DNA of 34,826 nt from an uncultured Bacteroidota bacterium. GTDB taxonomy: Bacteria > Bacteroidota > Bacteroidia > Bacteroidales > VadinHA17. A program made the position numbers and the translations under genes. The stretch is from contig CAIPJU010000898.1 in the NCBI GenBank assembly GCA_903865465.1, positions 1 to 34,826 of the forward strand, written 5' to 3'. How positions within the stretch are numbered: position 1 is the stretch's first letter; each line of letters begins with the position of its first letter. Below the pieces are notes generated by a model that ran no database searches, was not told the origin of the DNA, and worked only from the letters and a program-made list of their open reading frames with translations. Of the stretch, positions 14,394-23,008 are shown piece after piece.

Positions 14394-16769
14394 TCAGAAC
14401 TGTATTCGGTAAAGGAACATTGGTACAAAACCCTGCTGATAAATATTATATACTTCAGCTTTCTTTAAATCGAAGGCCTGCATAAAGATGCTGTGATAAC
14501 CTGTTAAATTCTGAAGGTCAATTCCCCATTCCTGGTTGAATTTTTTGCTGTTGATACGGAAGCCCAATCTCAGATCCGTCCTGAAGTAGTCATTATATTT
14601 TCCGGAATATGCCAGGTTCCAGTCGCGTTTTTCACTATGGTCTGCAAGCGATGCAGCTACATCAACCGGCACAAATCTTTTTCCTCCGGCAAGCACACTC
14701 TTGACATCAATGGTGAACATGCTCTGGCGACCTGTTTTAATCTCATAACCTCCGAGAAGATTGAAGACATAATTTCCATTAAAAGCTGTATTCCTCCAGA
14801 CTCCGTCCGATCCGGTATATTTTGAATCAAAAAGTGATGTTGTGAAGAGGAAATACCAGCCCTGGCTCATGAATTTCTCGACCGTCAGCTCCATACCATA
14901 GTTTCTTCCCTTCCCGGTATTAACAAGGCTGTCCTCACGCGGAATGCCAAACTGATCGCCTGAGTTGATTAATGAAAACTCAGGAAATGAGGCTTTCACA
15001 GGAACTTTATACAGATACTGGTAATAGCTTTCAACTTTAAAACGGAAATTATTGGTTATAAGATATTGATATCCAAGCACAAGGTGAGCACTTCGGGTAA
15101 ATCTGACCTGTTCATTGGTCCTCAGATAGCTGTTTGTCAACGGATTATAATCCTGATAGAAATACACTGACTTAGGTTGCAGCTGGCTGTGAAGGCCAAA
15201 GCCAAAGTTAACTGACCCTTTTTCGGAAGTTTGCAGGCGTGCTCCCAGCCTTGGCTCAACGGCTAACTCATTGTTCAGCCCGGAATACTGCAGATGCAAT
15301 CCTGCATAGGTGGTGAGACGGCTGCCAATCTTATGCTGCCACTGACCATAAGCCTGGTAGAGCATCATCGTACCCTTTATATCTGTAATTGTTGTGAACC
15401 TGTTATAATCCCTGTTCATCATACTATCGAGGTATGAAATATTGTATTTGTCCACTATCAGCCCCATACTGATGTTATCGGCAGGACTTAGTTTTATCCT
15501 TAACTGTGAGGAGATCGATAACTTATCTTCTGTCTCATTACTTCGCAGATATGGGAGAAAAGTTTCATTTCTGATTGAGTCGAGTAGGGCCAGCGAGTGT
15601 GAATGCTGCCACGAGATAGTAGTTTTAAGGCGGCTCTTTTCGTTGAAATAATATGTATGTGAGAGGCCAACAACTCCAAGCTGTGATCCAAAATCGGTAG
15701 CCATCCCGTGACTATTATATTGATTTGATGTAGTATCTGCCAGATTTCTGCCCAGACCGATGAAGCTGTTTCCAAATAGTCCGAAGAGTTTTATCCTTCC
15801 CCTTTTTTTACCGGGGATATCGACGAGGAAGGTAAGGTCCTTATACTGAGGAATTGCGGCGCCGGTACCAGCACTGAAACCCATCTTGCTAAGCACTTCA
15901 AGAGTTGAGTATCTGAAATTTGCCAGGTAGGTTGCCTTTTGTCCCTCACCAGCTTTAAAAAGTGGACCTTCGGCGCCGGCTTCAAATCCATTGAATCCAA
16001 TCTGGCCTGTAAATTCCTGTTTATTAGCATTCCCCGAGCGCAGATTAAGGTCAAAGGCACCTGCAACGGCATTTCCGAATTCGGCAGGGAAAGCGCCGGT
16101 AAGGAAATCAGAGTTGGTAAGAAGATTATTGTTTATCATGCTAACGGGTCCGCCAGTTGTTCCCTGTGCTCCGAAATGGTTGGGATTAGGGATCTCAATA
16201 CCTTCGAGTCTCCATAACAGGCCTGAAGGTGAATTTCCACGGATAATAATATCATTACGTGAATCATTCTGGGTCATTACCCCTGCATAGTTCGCCACCA
16301 TACGGGCGGGATCGCCAAGACTACCTGCAAAACGTTCTGTCTCTTCAACCGAAAAGGTTCGTGCACTTACCATCGCCAGCTCATTCTGGGCATCGGCTTT
16401 TTTCTCAGGGGCTTTTATAACAACTTCACCAATACTGTTTATCTTCTCCTCAAGCTTTATATCGAGCACAAGTTCCTTACCACTGACAACAAGAAGATTA
16501 TTATAGAACTTAGTTTCATATCCCACATAATTTATCTGAAGTGACTGACGGCCCAGGGGTACTTTTTTTAATTCAAACATTCCGTTAATGTCTGTTGCCA
16601 CACCAATTCTGGGTTCTGAATTCATCAGAATAACATAAGCTCCTATAACAGGATAACCCGATACGGCATCTGAAACGGTTCCACGGATAGTTTGTGTAAG
16701 GTTATCAGCTGCCTCCGCTGTCCTAAACCCCAGGATCAGGATTGCCACGATAAAAACTATTTTCTTCAT
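14394..16769 (-). CDS. TonB-dependent outer-membrane receptor
   Basis: A 791-residue protein from the ATG at 16769, which begins a signal peptide (MKKIVFIVAILILGFRTAEA); the frame opens at 16802. Residues about 28-110 are a carboxypeptidase-like regulatory domain (RGTVSDAVSGYPVIGAYVIL, ATDINGMFELKKVPLG). A plug domain follows to about 245 (DPARMVANYAGV, NDIIIRGNSPSGLLWRLEGI, FPAEFGNAVAGAFDLNLRSG). The rest is a 22-strand-type barrel ending in FLYRIQF, with the terminal aromatic residue. No SusD-like partner lies nearby, so a polysaccharide-utilisation role is not indicated; siderophore, vitamin or metal uptake are possible. It is transcribed alone, divergent from the Gfo/Idh gene. Confidence 0.93.
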   Translation of the reverse strand: MKKIVFIVAILILGFRTAEAADNLTQTIRGTVSDAVSGYPVIGAYVILMNSEPRIGVATDINGMFELKKVPLGRQSLQINYVGYETKFYNNLLVVSGKELVLDIKLEEKINSIGEVVIKAPEKKADAQNELAMVSARTFSVEETERFAGSLGDPARMVANYAGVMTQNDSRNDIIIRGNSPSGLLWRLEGIEIPNPNHFGAQGTTGGPVSMINNNLLTNSDFLTGAFPAEFGNAVAGAFDLNLRSGNANKQEFTGQIGFNGFEAGAEGPLFKAGEGQKATYLANFRYSTLEVLSKMGFSAGTGAAIPQYKDLTFLVDIPGKKRGRIKLFGLFGNSFIGLGRNLADTTSNQYNSHGMATDFGSQLGVVGLSHTYYFNEKSRLKTTISWQHSHSLALLDSIRNETFLPYLRSNETEDKLSISSQLRIKLSPADNISMGLIVDKYNISYLDSMMNRDYNRFTTITDIKGTMMLYQAYGQWQHKIGSRLTTYAGLHLQYSGLNNELAVEPRLGARLQTSEKGSVNFGFGLHSQLQPKSVYFYQDYNPLTNSYLRTNEQVRFTRSAHLVLGYQYLITNNFRFKVESYYQYLYKVPVKASFPEFSLINSGDQFGIPREDSLVNTGKGRNYGMELTVEKFMSQGWYFLFTTSLFDSKYTGSDGVWRNTAFNGNYVFNLLGGYEIKTGRQSMFTIDVKSVLAGGKRFVPVDVAASLADHSEKRDWNLAYSGKYNDYFRTDLRLGFRINSKKFNQEWGIDLQNLTGYHSIFMQAFDLKKAEVYNIYQQGFVPMFLYRIQF

Positions 16770-16799
16770 CTGATTATTTTTTTGGTTAAGATTATGCCC

Positions 16800-16807
16800 C
16801 AAAACTA
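16800..16807 (-). promoter_or_regulatory. -7 box of the TonB receptor gene
   Basis: Minus-strand TAGTTTTG fits TAnnTTTG and lies 31 bases upstream of the ATG at 16769. No convincing -33 TTG is visible at the right distance. Confidence 0.45.
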
Positions 16808-17000
16808 TTATTGTTGCTGTCGGGAGAAAAATGAAATCTGACGGGCAGGGAATAGAGGTGGATGAACATGGATTTTAAGCTATAAACAGATGATCACTTT
16901 TCGGAAGCAAATTGCTGCTGCACTCTGACGATTAAAAATCTAAAACAAGGCCTCCTGTTTAGCTGTCAAAATATTTATATTTATCAAAATATTCAGAGTG

Positions 17001-17987
17001 ATGGAAAAGAGGTATAAATGGGGGATCCTTGCCCCCGGTAAGATGGCGGCAAAATTTGTTAGGGGACTCAAGCTTCTTGAAAATGCCGAGCTGTTTGCAG
17101 TTGGTTCCCGCGATAAGGAGCGTTCAGAGATCTTCGCCAGGGAGCATGGATTTAAAAGATCCTATGGCAGTTATGAGGAGCTGGCTGCTGATAGTGAAGT
17201 GGATATTATTTATATAGCCTCGCCTCATTCGCATCATTTCGAACATACCATGTTATGTCTGAAAAACAGGAAGGCTGTCGTTTGTGAAAAAGCATTTGCA
17301 CTCAACAGTTGTGAGGCAAAGGAGATGGTTGCTGAGGCAGCCCGGCAGAATGTCTTTCTGATGGAAGCATTATGGCCGCCCTTCCAGCCTGCCTACAAGG
17401 GAACCATCGATATGCTTCGAAGTGGTAAGCCAGGAAAAATTCTTCATATGAATGGCCGGTTCGCTTTTCAGGCTCCCTTCAGCCCGCGCGACAGAAAGTA
17501 TAACCTTGCCCTGGGGGGAGGCGCCCTTCTGGATATTGGAATATACCCGGTGATTGATGCCCTTACCTTCATGGGAGTCCCTGAGAAAGTCCTTGCAAAG
17601 GCTGACTTTGCAGAGACAGGCTCCGACATTTCAATAAGTATCATCTTTGGTTATCCTGACGGAAGGATGGCCAATATATACAGCTCTTACCTTACACAGG
17701 CAGGTATTGGCTGTGATCTGCTCTGCGAAAACGGGAACCTTTATTATTCACGTGAACGCGATATGTCGCAACGGCTCGTTGTTGCTCTTAATGGCGAAGA
17801 ACATCAAAAACAGTCCTGGCTACCCGAGGGAATGGGCTATCATTTTGAAGCCTCCGAGGTTATGAAATGCCTCGATGAGGGAAAGATTCAAAGCGATGTG
17901 GTGCCTCATTCATTCACTGTTAATCTGATGGAGACTCTCGACAGGATAAGGGAAACGGCCGGAATTATTTATCCGGGCAGGGATTAG
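17001..17987 (+). CDS. Gfo/Idh/MocA-family oxidoreductase
   Basis: A 328-residue protein. The ATG at 17001 is chosen; an in-frame GTG directly before it is the alternative. The N-terminal Rossmann domain starts YKWGILAPGKMAAKFVRGL (GxGxxA-like cofactor loop). DIIYIASPHSHHF and VVCEKAFALN follow; the latter is the EKP motif with Pro replaced by Ala, as in some dihydrodiol-dehydrogenase-like members. GGGALLDIGIYPVIDAL is the C-terminal domain signature with the conserved Asp and Tyr/His position. Length is typical. Members oxidise or reduce sugars or cyclic alcohols with NAD(P); the sequence resembles the trans-dihydrodiol/D-xylose dehydrogenase group, but the substrate is not certain. The rhomboid and glycosyltransferase genes follow closely on the same strand. 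Confidence 0.88.
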   Translation: MEKRYKWGILAPGKMAAKFVRGLKLLENAELFAVGSRDKERSEIFAREHGFKRSYGSYEELAADSEVDIIYIASPHSHHFEHTMLCLKNRKAVVCEKAFALNSCEAKEMVAEAARQNVFLMEALWPPFQPAYKGTIDMLRSGKPGKILHMNGRFAFQAPFSPRDRKYNLALGGGALLDIGIYPVIDALTFMGVPEKVLAKADFAETGSDISISIIFGYPDGRMANIYSSYLTQAGIGCDLLCENGNLYYSRERDMSQRLVVALNGEEHQKQSWLPEGMGYHFEASEVMKCLDEGKIQSDVVPHSFTVNLMETLDRIRETAGIIYPGRD

Positions 17988-18027
17988 GAGAGAATTGGAT
18001 ATTTCAGAAATACAATTGTTTAAAGGA

Positions 18028-18732
18028 ATGTCAGCCAGAGATTCAGATATTGACCGCGAAGGTGCATTTTACAGGAAGAAGCTGCTGCTGAACATGATAA
18101 TCCCCGGGATATTTGTCATTCTGATGTGGCTTGTCAAAATTTCTGAAATATTATTTGAAGCTGATTTTACAAAAGGTGGCATTTATCCCCAAACCGTTAA
18201 GGGACTGCCCGGCATAGTTCTTTCTCCTTTCATTCACGCCGATTTCCGGCACCTGTTTAATAATACGATTCCGTTATTCTTACTCTCACTGGCTCTCTTT
18301 TATTTTTATTCCGAAGTAGCGCTTATAGTATTTTTATGGAACTGGCTCCTGACAGGTATATTTGTGTGGCTGGCAGGCAGAGCCGCGTGGCATATCGGAG
18401 CAAGTGGTTTGGTTTACGGACTGGCCTCATTTCTCTTTTTCAGTGGTATAATAAGAAGATATTTCAGGCTTGTTGCACTTTCGTTGCTTATTGTTTTCCT
18501 GTACGGGTCGATGGTGTGGGGGATTTTTCCGGGTGTTTATCAGAATGTGTCATGGGAATCGCATATGGTCGGAGCCTTTTCAGGGGTGATACTGGCAATC
18601 CTCTACCGGAAAGAGGGCCCGCAGCAACCAAAATATGAATGGATGGATGACGATGAACCTGAACCTGAAATTGAATCTGAATCCGAAACTAATTCAGAAA
18701 CTGAGGATAATGATGTTTCTAAACTGCCATAA
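18028..18732 (+). CDS. Rhomboid-family intramembrane serine protease
   Basis: A protein of 234 residues from the ATG at 18028; a TTG at 17995 preceded by AGGAG would add 11 residues and cannot be excluded. The rhomboid core is clear: HADFRHLFNNTIPLFLLSLA (His and Asn of loop 1/TM2), HIGASGLVYGLASFLFFSG (nucleophilic Ser in GASG) and SWESHMVGAFSGVI (catalytic His). About six TM segments are visible. Known rhomboids cleave membrane proteins within or near the bilayer. Unusual is the C-terminal tail of about 35 residues after KYEWMDD, made almost wholly of Asp, Glu, Ser, Asn and Thr. The stop is two bases before the glycosyltransferase ATG, so the genes are coupled. Confidence 0.9.
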   Translation: MSARDSDIDREGAFYRKKLLLNMIIPGIFVILMWLVKISEILFEADFTKGGIYPQTVKGLPGIVLSPFIHADFRHLFNNTIPLFLLSLALFYFYSEVALIVFLWNWLLTGIFVWLAGRAAWHIGASGLVYGLASFLFFSGIIRRYFRLVALSLLIVFLYGSMVWGIFPGVYQNVSWESHMVGAFSGVILAILYRKEGPQQPKYEWMDDDEPEPEIESESETNSETEDNDVSKLP

Positions 18733-18734
18733 TA

Positions 18735-19697
18735 ATGACTGACCTTTCAATTGTAATTGTTTCCTATAAGGGATGGGACAGGCTGGTGAAGTGTCTCGAA
18801 GCGCTCGATTCCTTTTCGGGGAAAAGCTTCAGTTTTGAGGTTATTTTAGTTGACAACATGTCGGGTGAGGATACAATATTTGCAATAGAAAAGCGCTTTA
18901 GTAAGTTCATTTTTATTCATAACAGCATAAATGGAGGATATGCAAATGGCTGCAATCGTGGTGTTTCAATTGCAAAGGGCAGTTACATACTTCTGCTTAA
19001 TCCCGATACTGTTGCTGCTGAGTCAGAAATTTTCAGGATGATTGAAGTCTCGAGGAATAATCCGCAATACGGACTTGTATCATGCAGGCAGGTGAACGAG
19101 AGAGGGAAGGAGTCTGTTGCAACAGGAGTGTTTCCTGCGTTTTTCAATCTGACAGGTTTGCAGCGTGCCTTTTTAAGAAGTCTGAAGAAAAAAGAACCCT
19201 TAGCAGAGGCCGGGACAAGTTTTCCCGATTGGGTTTCGGGTTCGGTGATGCTGTTGAGTATGGAAACATTCAGGCAGGTCGGAGGCCTTGATGAGGACTT
19301 CTGGATGTACTTTGAGGATGTAGACCTGTGCAGAAGAATCAGGGATATAAATTTAGAAATTGCTTTTTGCACAGAGATAAAAATTGAGCATAACCACGGG
19401 GGAAGCTCAAGGATAAACCTGAATACAGCAAGTCTTACCAAGACCGAAGTTCATATATCGAGGCATATTTATATAAGCAAACATAAATCGGGAGTGGAGA
19501 AGATTTGCATTCAGCTCTTCCTTGTGTTGAACACTCTGATTACGAATGGTTTGATCGGGATTCCGGGAATTGTTCTCTTTTTTATTCCCAAAATATTCAT
19601 CAGAACTCTGATATTCGGAAGTCTGATTTCATATTACGCATCATCTCTCTCAAGGCTCTCCTGGATAAGTCCCCGTTCAGTAAATTTTCAGAATTGA
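18735..19697 (+). CDS. Family-2 glycosyltransferase (rhamnosyltransferase-like)
   Basis: A 320-residue protein with the GT-A start DLSIVIVSYKGWDRLVKCLE, FEVILVDNMSGEDT, GGYANGCNRGVSIAKGSYIL and LLLNPDTV (DxD-like metal site). FWMYFEDVDLCRRI is the block typical of WbbL-like rhamnosyltransferases. The C-terminal ~60 residues are hydrophobic (IGIPGIVLFFIPKIFIRTLI), suggesting membrane association. Likely job: adding a sugar to a lipid-linked or cell-surface glycan in the cytoplasm. It is two bases downstream of the rhomboid gene; no other glycan-assembly gene is adjacent, so the acceptor is unknown. Confidence 0.9.
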   Translation: MTDLSIVIVSYKGWDRLVKCLEALDSFSGKSFSFEVILVDNMSGEDTIFAIEKRFSKFIFIHNSINGGYANGCNRGVSIAKGSYILLLNPDTVAAESEIFRMIEVSRNNPQYGLVSCRQVNERGKESVATGVFPAFFNLTGLQRAFLRSLKKKEPLAEAGTSFPDWVSGSVMLLSMETFRQVGGLDEDFWMYFEDVDLCRRIRDINLEIAFCTEIKIEHNHGGSSRINLNTASLTKTEVHISRHIYISKHKSGVEKICIQLFLVLNTLITNGLIGIPGIVLFFIPKIFIRTLIFGSLISYYASSLSRLSWISPRSVNFQN

Positions 19698-19747
19698 AGC
19701 CAATAAACAGGGTTAAAACATTAAATATAGTTAAGATATTACTACTG

Positions 19748-19780
19748 TTGTAAAGAAAGTCACCTAAATTATTATATTTG
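19748..19780 (+). promoter_or_regulatory. Candidate promoter of the SDR gene
   Basis: TATATTTG (19773-19780) is an exact TAnnTTTG box, 35 bases before the ATG at 19815. TTG at 19748-19750 lies 22 bases upstream, slightly far for a -33 element. Confidence 0.5.
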
Positions 19781-19814
19781 GAACCGGATTTTCTACGGAC
19801 CCTGATAATTATTT

Positions 19815-20600
19815 ATGACCATGAATGAAAAACCTGTAGCCGTTATTACAGGTGCCAGCCGAGGAATCGGGAGGTCAGCTGCTATTGCACTTGCAGCTGA
19901 GGGATATGACATAGCGTCAATATCCCGTTCAATCGATTGTGAAGGTATTGAGAATCTTGGGCCAGAAGTCGAAAAACATGGTGCCCAATTCTTTCCTATC
20001 GGTCTGGATATCTCTTGTACGGGCTGCCATGCTGAAGCTATTACTGACATTCTTGAACGATATGGAAGGATCGACCTTCTTGTAAATAATGCCGGTGTTG
20101 CTCCGCTGCTAAGGAGCGATCTGCTTGAAATGACTGAAGAGAGTTACGACAGGGTTATGAATATTAATCTTAAAGGCCCGGTTTTCTTTGCTCAGAAAGT
20201 GGCAAAGGAGATGATATGGCTCAAAGAACAGATAGAAAGATACAGACCTATTATCATTTTTATAACATCAGTATCTGCAGTCCATTCCACCACAAACAGG
20301 ACTGAATATTGCATTTCGAAAGCAGGGCTTAGTATGGCATCAACAGTTTTTGCCGACAGGCTCTCACAAAATGGAATCCTGGTTTTCGAGGTTCGCCCGG
20401 GAATGATTGAAACCGACATGACAGCCAGGATAAAGGAGAAGTACGATAAGCGGATTGCTGAGGGTCTTGTGCCTCAGAAAAGATGGGGAGTACCGGCAGA
20501 TATTGCTAAGGCAATTGCTTCTCTGGCCCGCGGCGACTGGGACTTTTCTACCGGAATGCTATTTGAAATAAGCGGGGGTCTTAATATCCGGAAGCTCTGA
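19815..20600 (+). CDS. Short-chain dehydrogenase/reductase (3-ketoacyl-ACP-reductase-like)
   Basis: A 261-residue classical SDR. VAVITGASRGIGRSAAIAL is the TGxxxGIG cofactor loop; IDLLVNNAGVAP is the NNAG block; FITSVSAVHSTTNRTEYCIS followed by KAG gives the catalytic Ser and YxxxK; VFEVRPGMIETDMTA is the PG block after the active site. The length and motif set are complete. Database labels for this group are often '3-ketoacyl-ACP reductase', but no fatty-acid gene is nearby, so the substrate is more likely a sugar or other ketone; this is inference. A second ATG at 19821 would shorten it by two residues. It has its own promoter-like box. Confidence 0.9.
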   Translation: MTMNEKPVAVITGASRGIGRSAAIALAAEGYDIASISRSIDCEGIENLGPEVEKHGAQFFPIGLDISCTGCHAEAITDILERYGRIDLLVNNAGVAPLLRSDLLEMTEESYDRVMNINLKGPVFFAQKVAKEMIWLKEQIERYRPIIIFITSVSAVHSTTNRTEYCISKAGLSMASTVFADRLSQNGILVFEVRPGMIETDMTARIKEKYDKRIAEGLVPQKRWGVPADIAKAIASLARGDWDFSTGMLFEISGGLNIRKL

Positions 20601-20690
20601 ACCAGGTTAGCAATCAATACATTTTTTTTAAGAGTAAGTGAACATTACGATCTCTTCATATGTTTAAGAAGAAATTTTAAAAACATAAGA

Positions 20691-21263
20691 ATGAAGAAAT
20701 CACTATTACTTTTATCACTTGGCGGGTTATTTATTTTGAACGCCGGAGCACAGCAGAAATACACGGCCGACGTGGAGAAAACACTCCTTTCCTGGACAGG
20801 AGAAAAAGTTACCGGGCAGCATACCGGAACAATTAAATTAAAATCGGGATGGCTTAATTTGAAAGACAATAACATTGTCGGTGGCGAATTTAATATCGAC
20901 ATGGCCAGCCTAAAGGACAGTGAAGCGAACGAACATCTTGAAGGACACCTCAAGTCAGCTGACTTTTTTGATGCTGTAAAATTTCCCGTTGCAACACTCG
21001 TAATAAAGGAGAGTACCGCTTTTGACAAAGGGACAGGAGTTGTTAAAGGATTACTTACTATTAAAGGTGTAACTAACCCTATTGAGATTAAAGCCACATT
21101 GCAGAAGAAGGATGACGGCCTTTGGTTTTATTCAAACATAGTAATCGACAGGACAAAATACAATATCAAGTACGGTTCGGGTTCATTTTTTGATAACCTT
21201 GGCGACAAAACCATCTACGATGAGTTCAGAATTAAACTTAGCCTGCTTGTAAAACAGAACTAA
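20691..21263 (+). CDS. YceI-family lipocalin-like periplasmic protein
   Basis: A 190-residue protein with signal peptide MKKSLLLLSLGGLFILNAGA. The mature part follows the YceI fold: KTLLSWTGEKVTGQHTGTIK, GGEFNIDMASLKDSE, LEGHLKSADFFDAVKFPVAT and VKGLLTIKGVTNPIEI. YceI proteins are beta-barrel carriers that bind polyisoprenoid or amide lipids; the ligand here is unknown. Length is standard. A near-match -7 box (TATGTTTA, 20659-20666) lies upstream. It is followed at once by two hairpins, the second a strong terminator, so it is the last gene of its transcript. Confidence 0.92.
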   Translation: MKKSLLLLSLGGLFILNAGAQQKYTADVEKTLLSWTGEKVTGQHTGTIKLKSGWLNLKDNNIVGGEFNIDMASLKDSEANEHLEGHLKSADFFDAVKFPVATLVIKESTAFDKGTGVVKGLLTIKGVTNPIEIKATLQKKDDGLWFYSNIVIDRTKYNIKYGSGSFFDNLGDKTIYDEFRIKLSLLVKQN

Positions 21264-21268
21264 ATTAT

Positions 21269-21286
21269 TCCCGGGAAAACCCGGGA
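21269..21286 (+). other. Perfect GC-rich hairpin after the YceI gene
   Basis: TCCCGGG (21269-21275) pairs with CCCGGGA (21280-21286) across an AAAA loop, five bases after the YceI stop. No T run follows, so it more likely protects the mRNA 3' end or assists the terminator at 21304 than terminates itself. Confidence 0.6.
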
Positions 21287-21303
21287 TATTTAATATATAG
21301 ATC

Positions 21304-21331
21304 AGAGACCATACGTGGTCTCTTTTTTTTT
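21304..21331 (+). terminator. Rho-independent terminator
   Basis: AGAGACCA (21304-21311) pairs perfectly with TGGTCTCT (21316-21323) around a TACG loop and is followed by eight T. It ends the YceI transcript. Confidence 0.92.
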
Positions 21332-21334
21332 CCA

Positions 21335-21347
21335 TAATTTTTGGTAA
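21335..21347 (+). promoter_or_regulatory. TAATTTTTGGTAA promoter-like motif
   Basis: Four bases after the T run of a terminator and 45 bases before the transporter ATG. It resembles a TAnnTTTG -7 box with one extra base and is identical to the 13-mer at 28205 before rubrerythrin. Confidence 0.4.
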
Positions 21348-21391
21348 AGTCGGAAATCAAAGCCATCTTGTATTTCCTAAACTAAGCTGAA

Positions 21392-22648
21392 ATGGCAAAC
21401 GATCTTACAATAAACAACGGGAGCAGGAAACTGGTATACCGTGAATATCTGATTCCCTTTATTCTGGTAACAAGCCTCTTTTTCCTGTGGGGTTTTGCCC
21501 ATGGCTGCCTTGATGTTCTCAATAAACATTTCCAGGAACTGCTTCATATGTCGAAGGCAAAATCGGCCTTTGTTCAGTTCGTATTTTATGGAGGCTATTT
21601 CCTGATGGCTATCCCGGCAGGTTTCCTGATGCAGAAATTTGGATATAAAAGAGGGATTCTTTTTGGATTGCTTCTCTTTGCATGCGGAGCCTTTCTTATG
21701 CTTCCCGCAACCCTGACACAGACTTTTGGTAGTTTTCTCATTTGCCTCTTTATAATTGCATGCGGACTTACCTGTCTCGAGACTGCCGCTAATCCGTATA
21801 CTACGGTTCTGGGGCCTCCTGAATTTGGAGAACGCCGTATCAACTTCTCACAGTCGTTTAACGGGCTGGGTTGGATAGCCGGACCACTGGTCGGAGGGAT
21901 GCTGATATTTTCCGGAGGAGGGAACAGTAATAAATTTTCTTCTATCGCTCTTCCCTATATGCTCATCGGCTCCCTTGTCCTTATTGTGGCAGCCATGTTC
22001 TGGCGCATTTCCCTGCCTGAGATCAAAGAAGAATCCCACGCTTCGCACGGTGCCATGACGGAAGCTGAAGCTAAATTGAAGGATCTTTTGAAACATCCGC
22101 ATTTTGTTCTTGCTGTTATAGCCCAGTTCCTATATGTAGCTGCCCAGACAGGAGTCAACAGTTTTTTCATCAATTATGTTACCGAAGAGATTCCTTCTCT
22201 GACAAATCAGCAGGCTGCACAAATTCTGGGTTTTGGCGGAATGGGGCTTTTCTGGCTTGGAAGATTTACAGGAAGCACAATTTTCATGAGGTTAATGAAG
22301 CCAAACAGACTGCTTGCCCTCTATGCTTTCATGAATGTTATTACAATGGGTCTTGTTGTTGCAGGACTTGGCTGGGTTTCGGTGGTTGCGCTTTTTTCAA
22401 CTTACTTCTTTATGTCGCTTATGTTCCCGACGATATTTGCACTTGGAATTAAGGGAATGGGGCCGCTGACTAAAAAAGCTTCCTCATTTCTTGTAATGTC
22501 AATTGTTGGAGGAGCTATTCTGCCCGTATTCATGGGCTGGATTGCCGATGTATCATCAATGGCTCTTGGTTTCCTGATGCCTCTGGCTTGTTTTGCCTAT
22601 ATAGTCTTCTTCGGAATTAAGGGCTACAAGGTGACAAGAACAGTATAA
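21392..22648 (+). CDS. FucP-type sugar:proton symporter (MFS)
   Basis: A 418-residue membrane protein with about 12 TM segments. FFLWGFAHGCLDVLNKHFQE holds Asp41, matching the proton/substrate Asp of FucP, and CGLTCLETAANPYTTVLGP holds Glu130, matching the conserved Glu. Further family blocks are GGYFLMAIPAGFLMQKFGYK, NFSQSFNGLGWIAGPLVGG, and in the second half GFGGMGLFWLGRFTGS and LFSTYFFMSLMFPTIFALGI. Both key acidic residues being present argues for an active L-fucose- or glucose/galactose-type symporter in the inner membrane. No sugar catabolic gene is adjacent, so the substrate stays open. Expression is likely from the motif at 21335. Confidence 0.92.
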   Translation: MANDLTINNGSRKLVYREYLIPFILVTSLFFLWGFAHGCLDVLNKHFQELLHMSKAKSAFVQFVFYGGYFLMAIPAGFLMQKFGYKRGILFGLLLFACGAFLMLPATLTQTFGSFLICLFIIACGLTCLETAANPYTTVLGPPEFGERRINFSQSFNGLGWIAGPLVGGMLIFSGGGNSNKFSSIALPYMLIGSLVLIVAAMFWRISLPEIKEESHASHGAMTEAEAKLKDLLKHPHFVLAVIAQFLYVAAQTGVNSFFINYVTEEIPSLTNQQAAQILGFGGMGLFWLGRFTGSTIFMRLMKPNRLLALYAFMNVITMGLVVAGLGWVSVVALFSTYFFMSLMFPTIFALGIKGMGPLTKKASSFLVMSIVGGAILPVFMGWIADVSSMALGFLMPLACFAYIVFFGIKGYKVTRTV

Positions 22649-22892
22649 ATGTATTTTTCAGATAAAAAAGCGGGTGAAGCTTCTGTTAAAGTGAGAAAGC
22701 TGCAATAGGATGCCGTTCAATGTTAAGAAAGAAATTCCCGCAAGAATTGAAAACTGTATTGAGTGTTGAATAAGATACGACGACTATTTCAAAAGTAATC
22801 CTCTTAAAAGGATCATAAAGCGGTAGCCCCTGTTCGAGAAATATTATTACTAACTGATCTGATCATTGGTTAAATCACTTTGGGATATTCAT
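22649..22892. other. Gene-free stretch after the transporter
   Basis: I see no convincing open frame, RNA gene or repeat here. A weak hairpin (ATCCT/AGGAT near 22797-22814) lacks a T run. The next feature to the right is the minus-strand terminator at 22893. Confidence 0.5.
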
Positions 22893-22941
22893 AAAAAAAG
22901 GATGAGAAAGCCGATTTTGATATTCAAATCGCTACTCATCC
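22893..22941 (-). terminator. Rho-independent terminator of the small secreted protein gene
   Basis: On the minus strand GGATGAG (complement of 22935-22941) pairs with CTCATCC (complement of 22900-22906). An inner stem of CGATTT/AAATCG lies inside, and the hairpin is followed by seven T (complement of 22893-22899). It lies about 68 bases after the stop at 23009. Confidence 0.8.
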
Positions 22942-23008
22942 GCGCAGATTATTGAGAGAATTGCACCGGCAAAATAAGCTGCCGGGTATTAAGAATAAAC
23001 TATTAATC

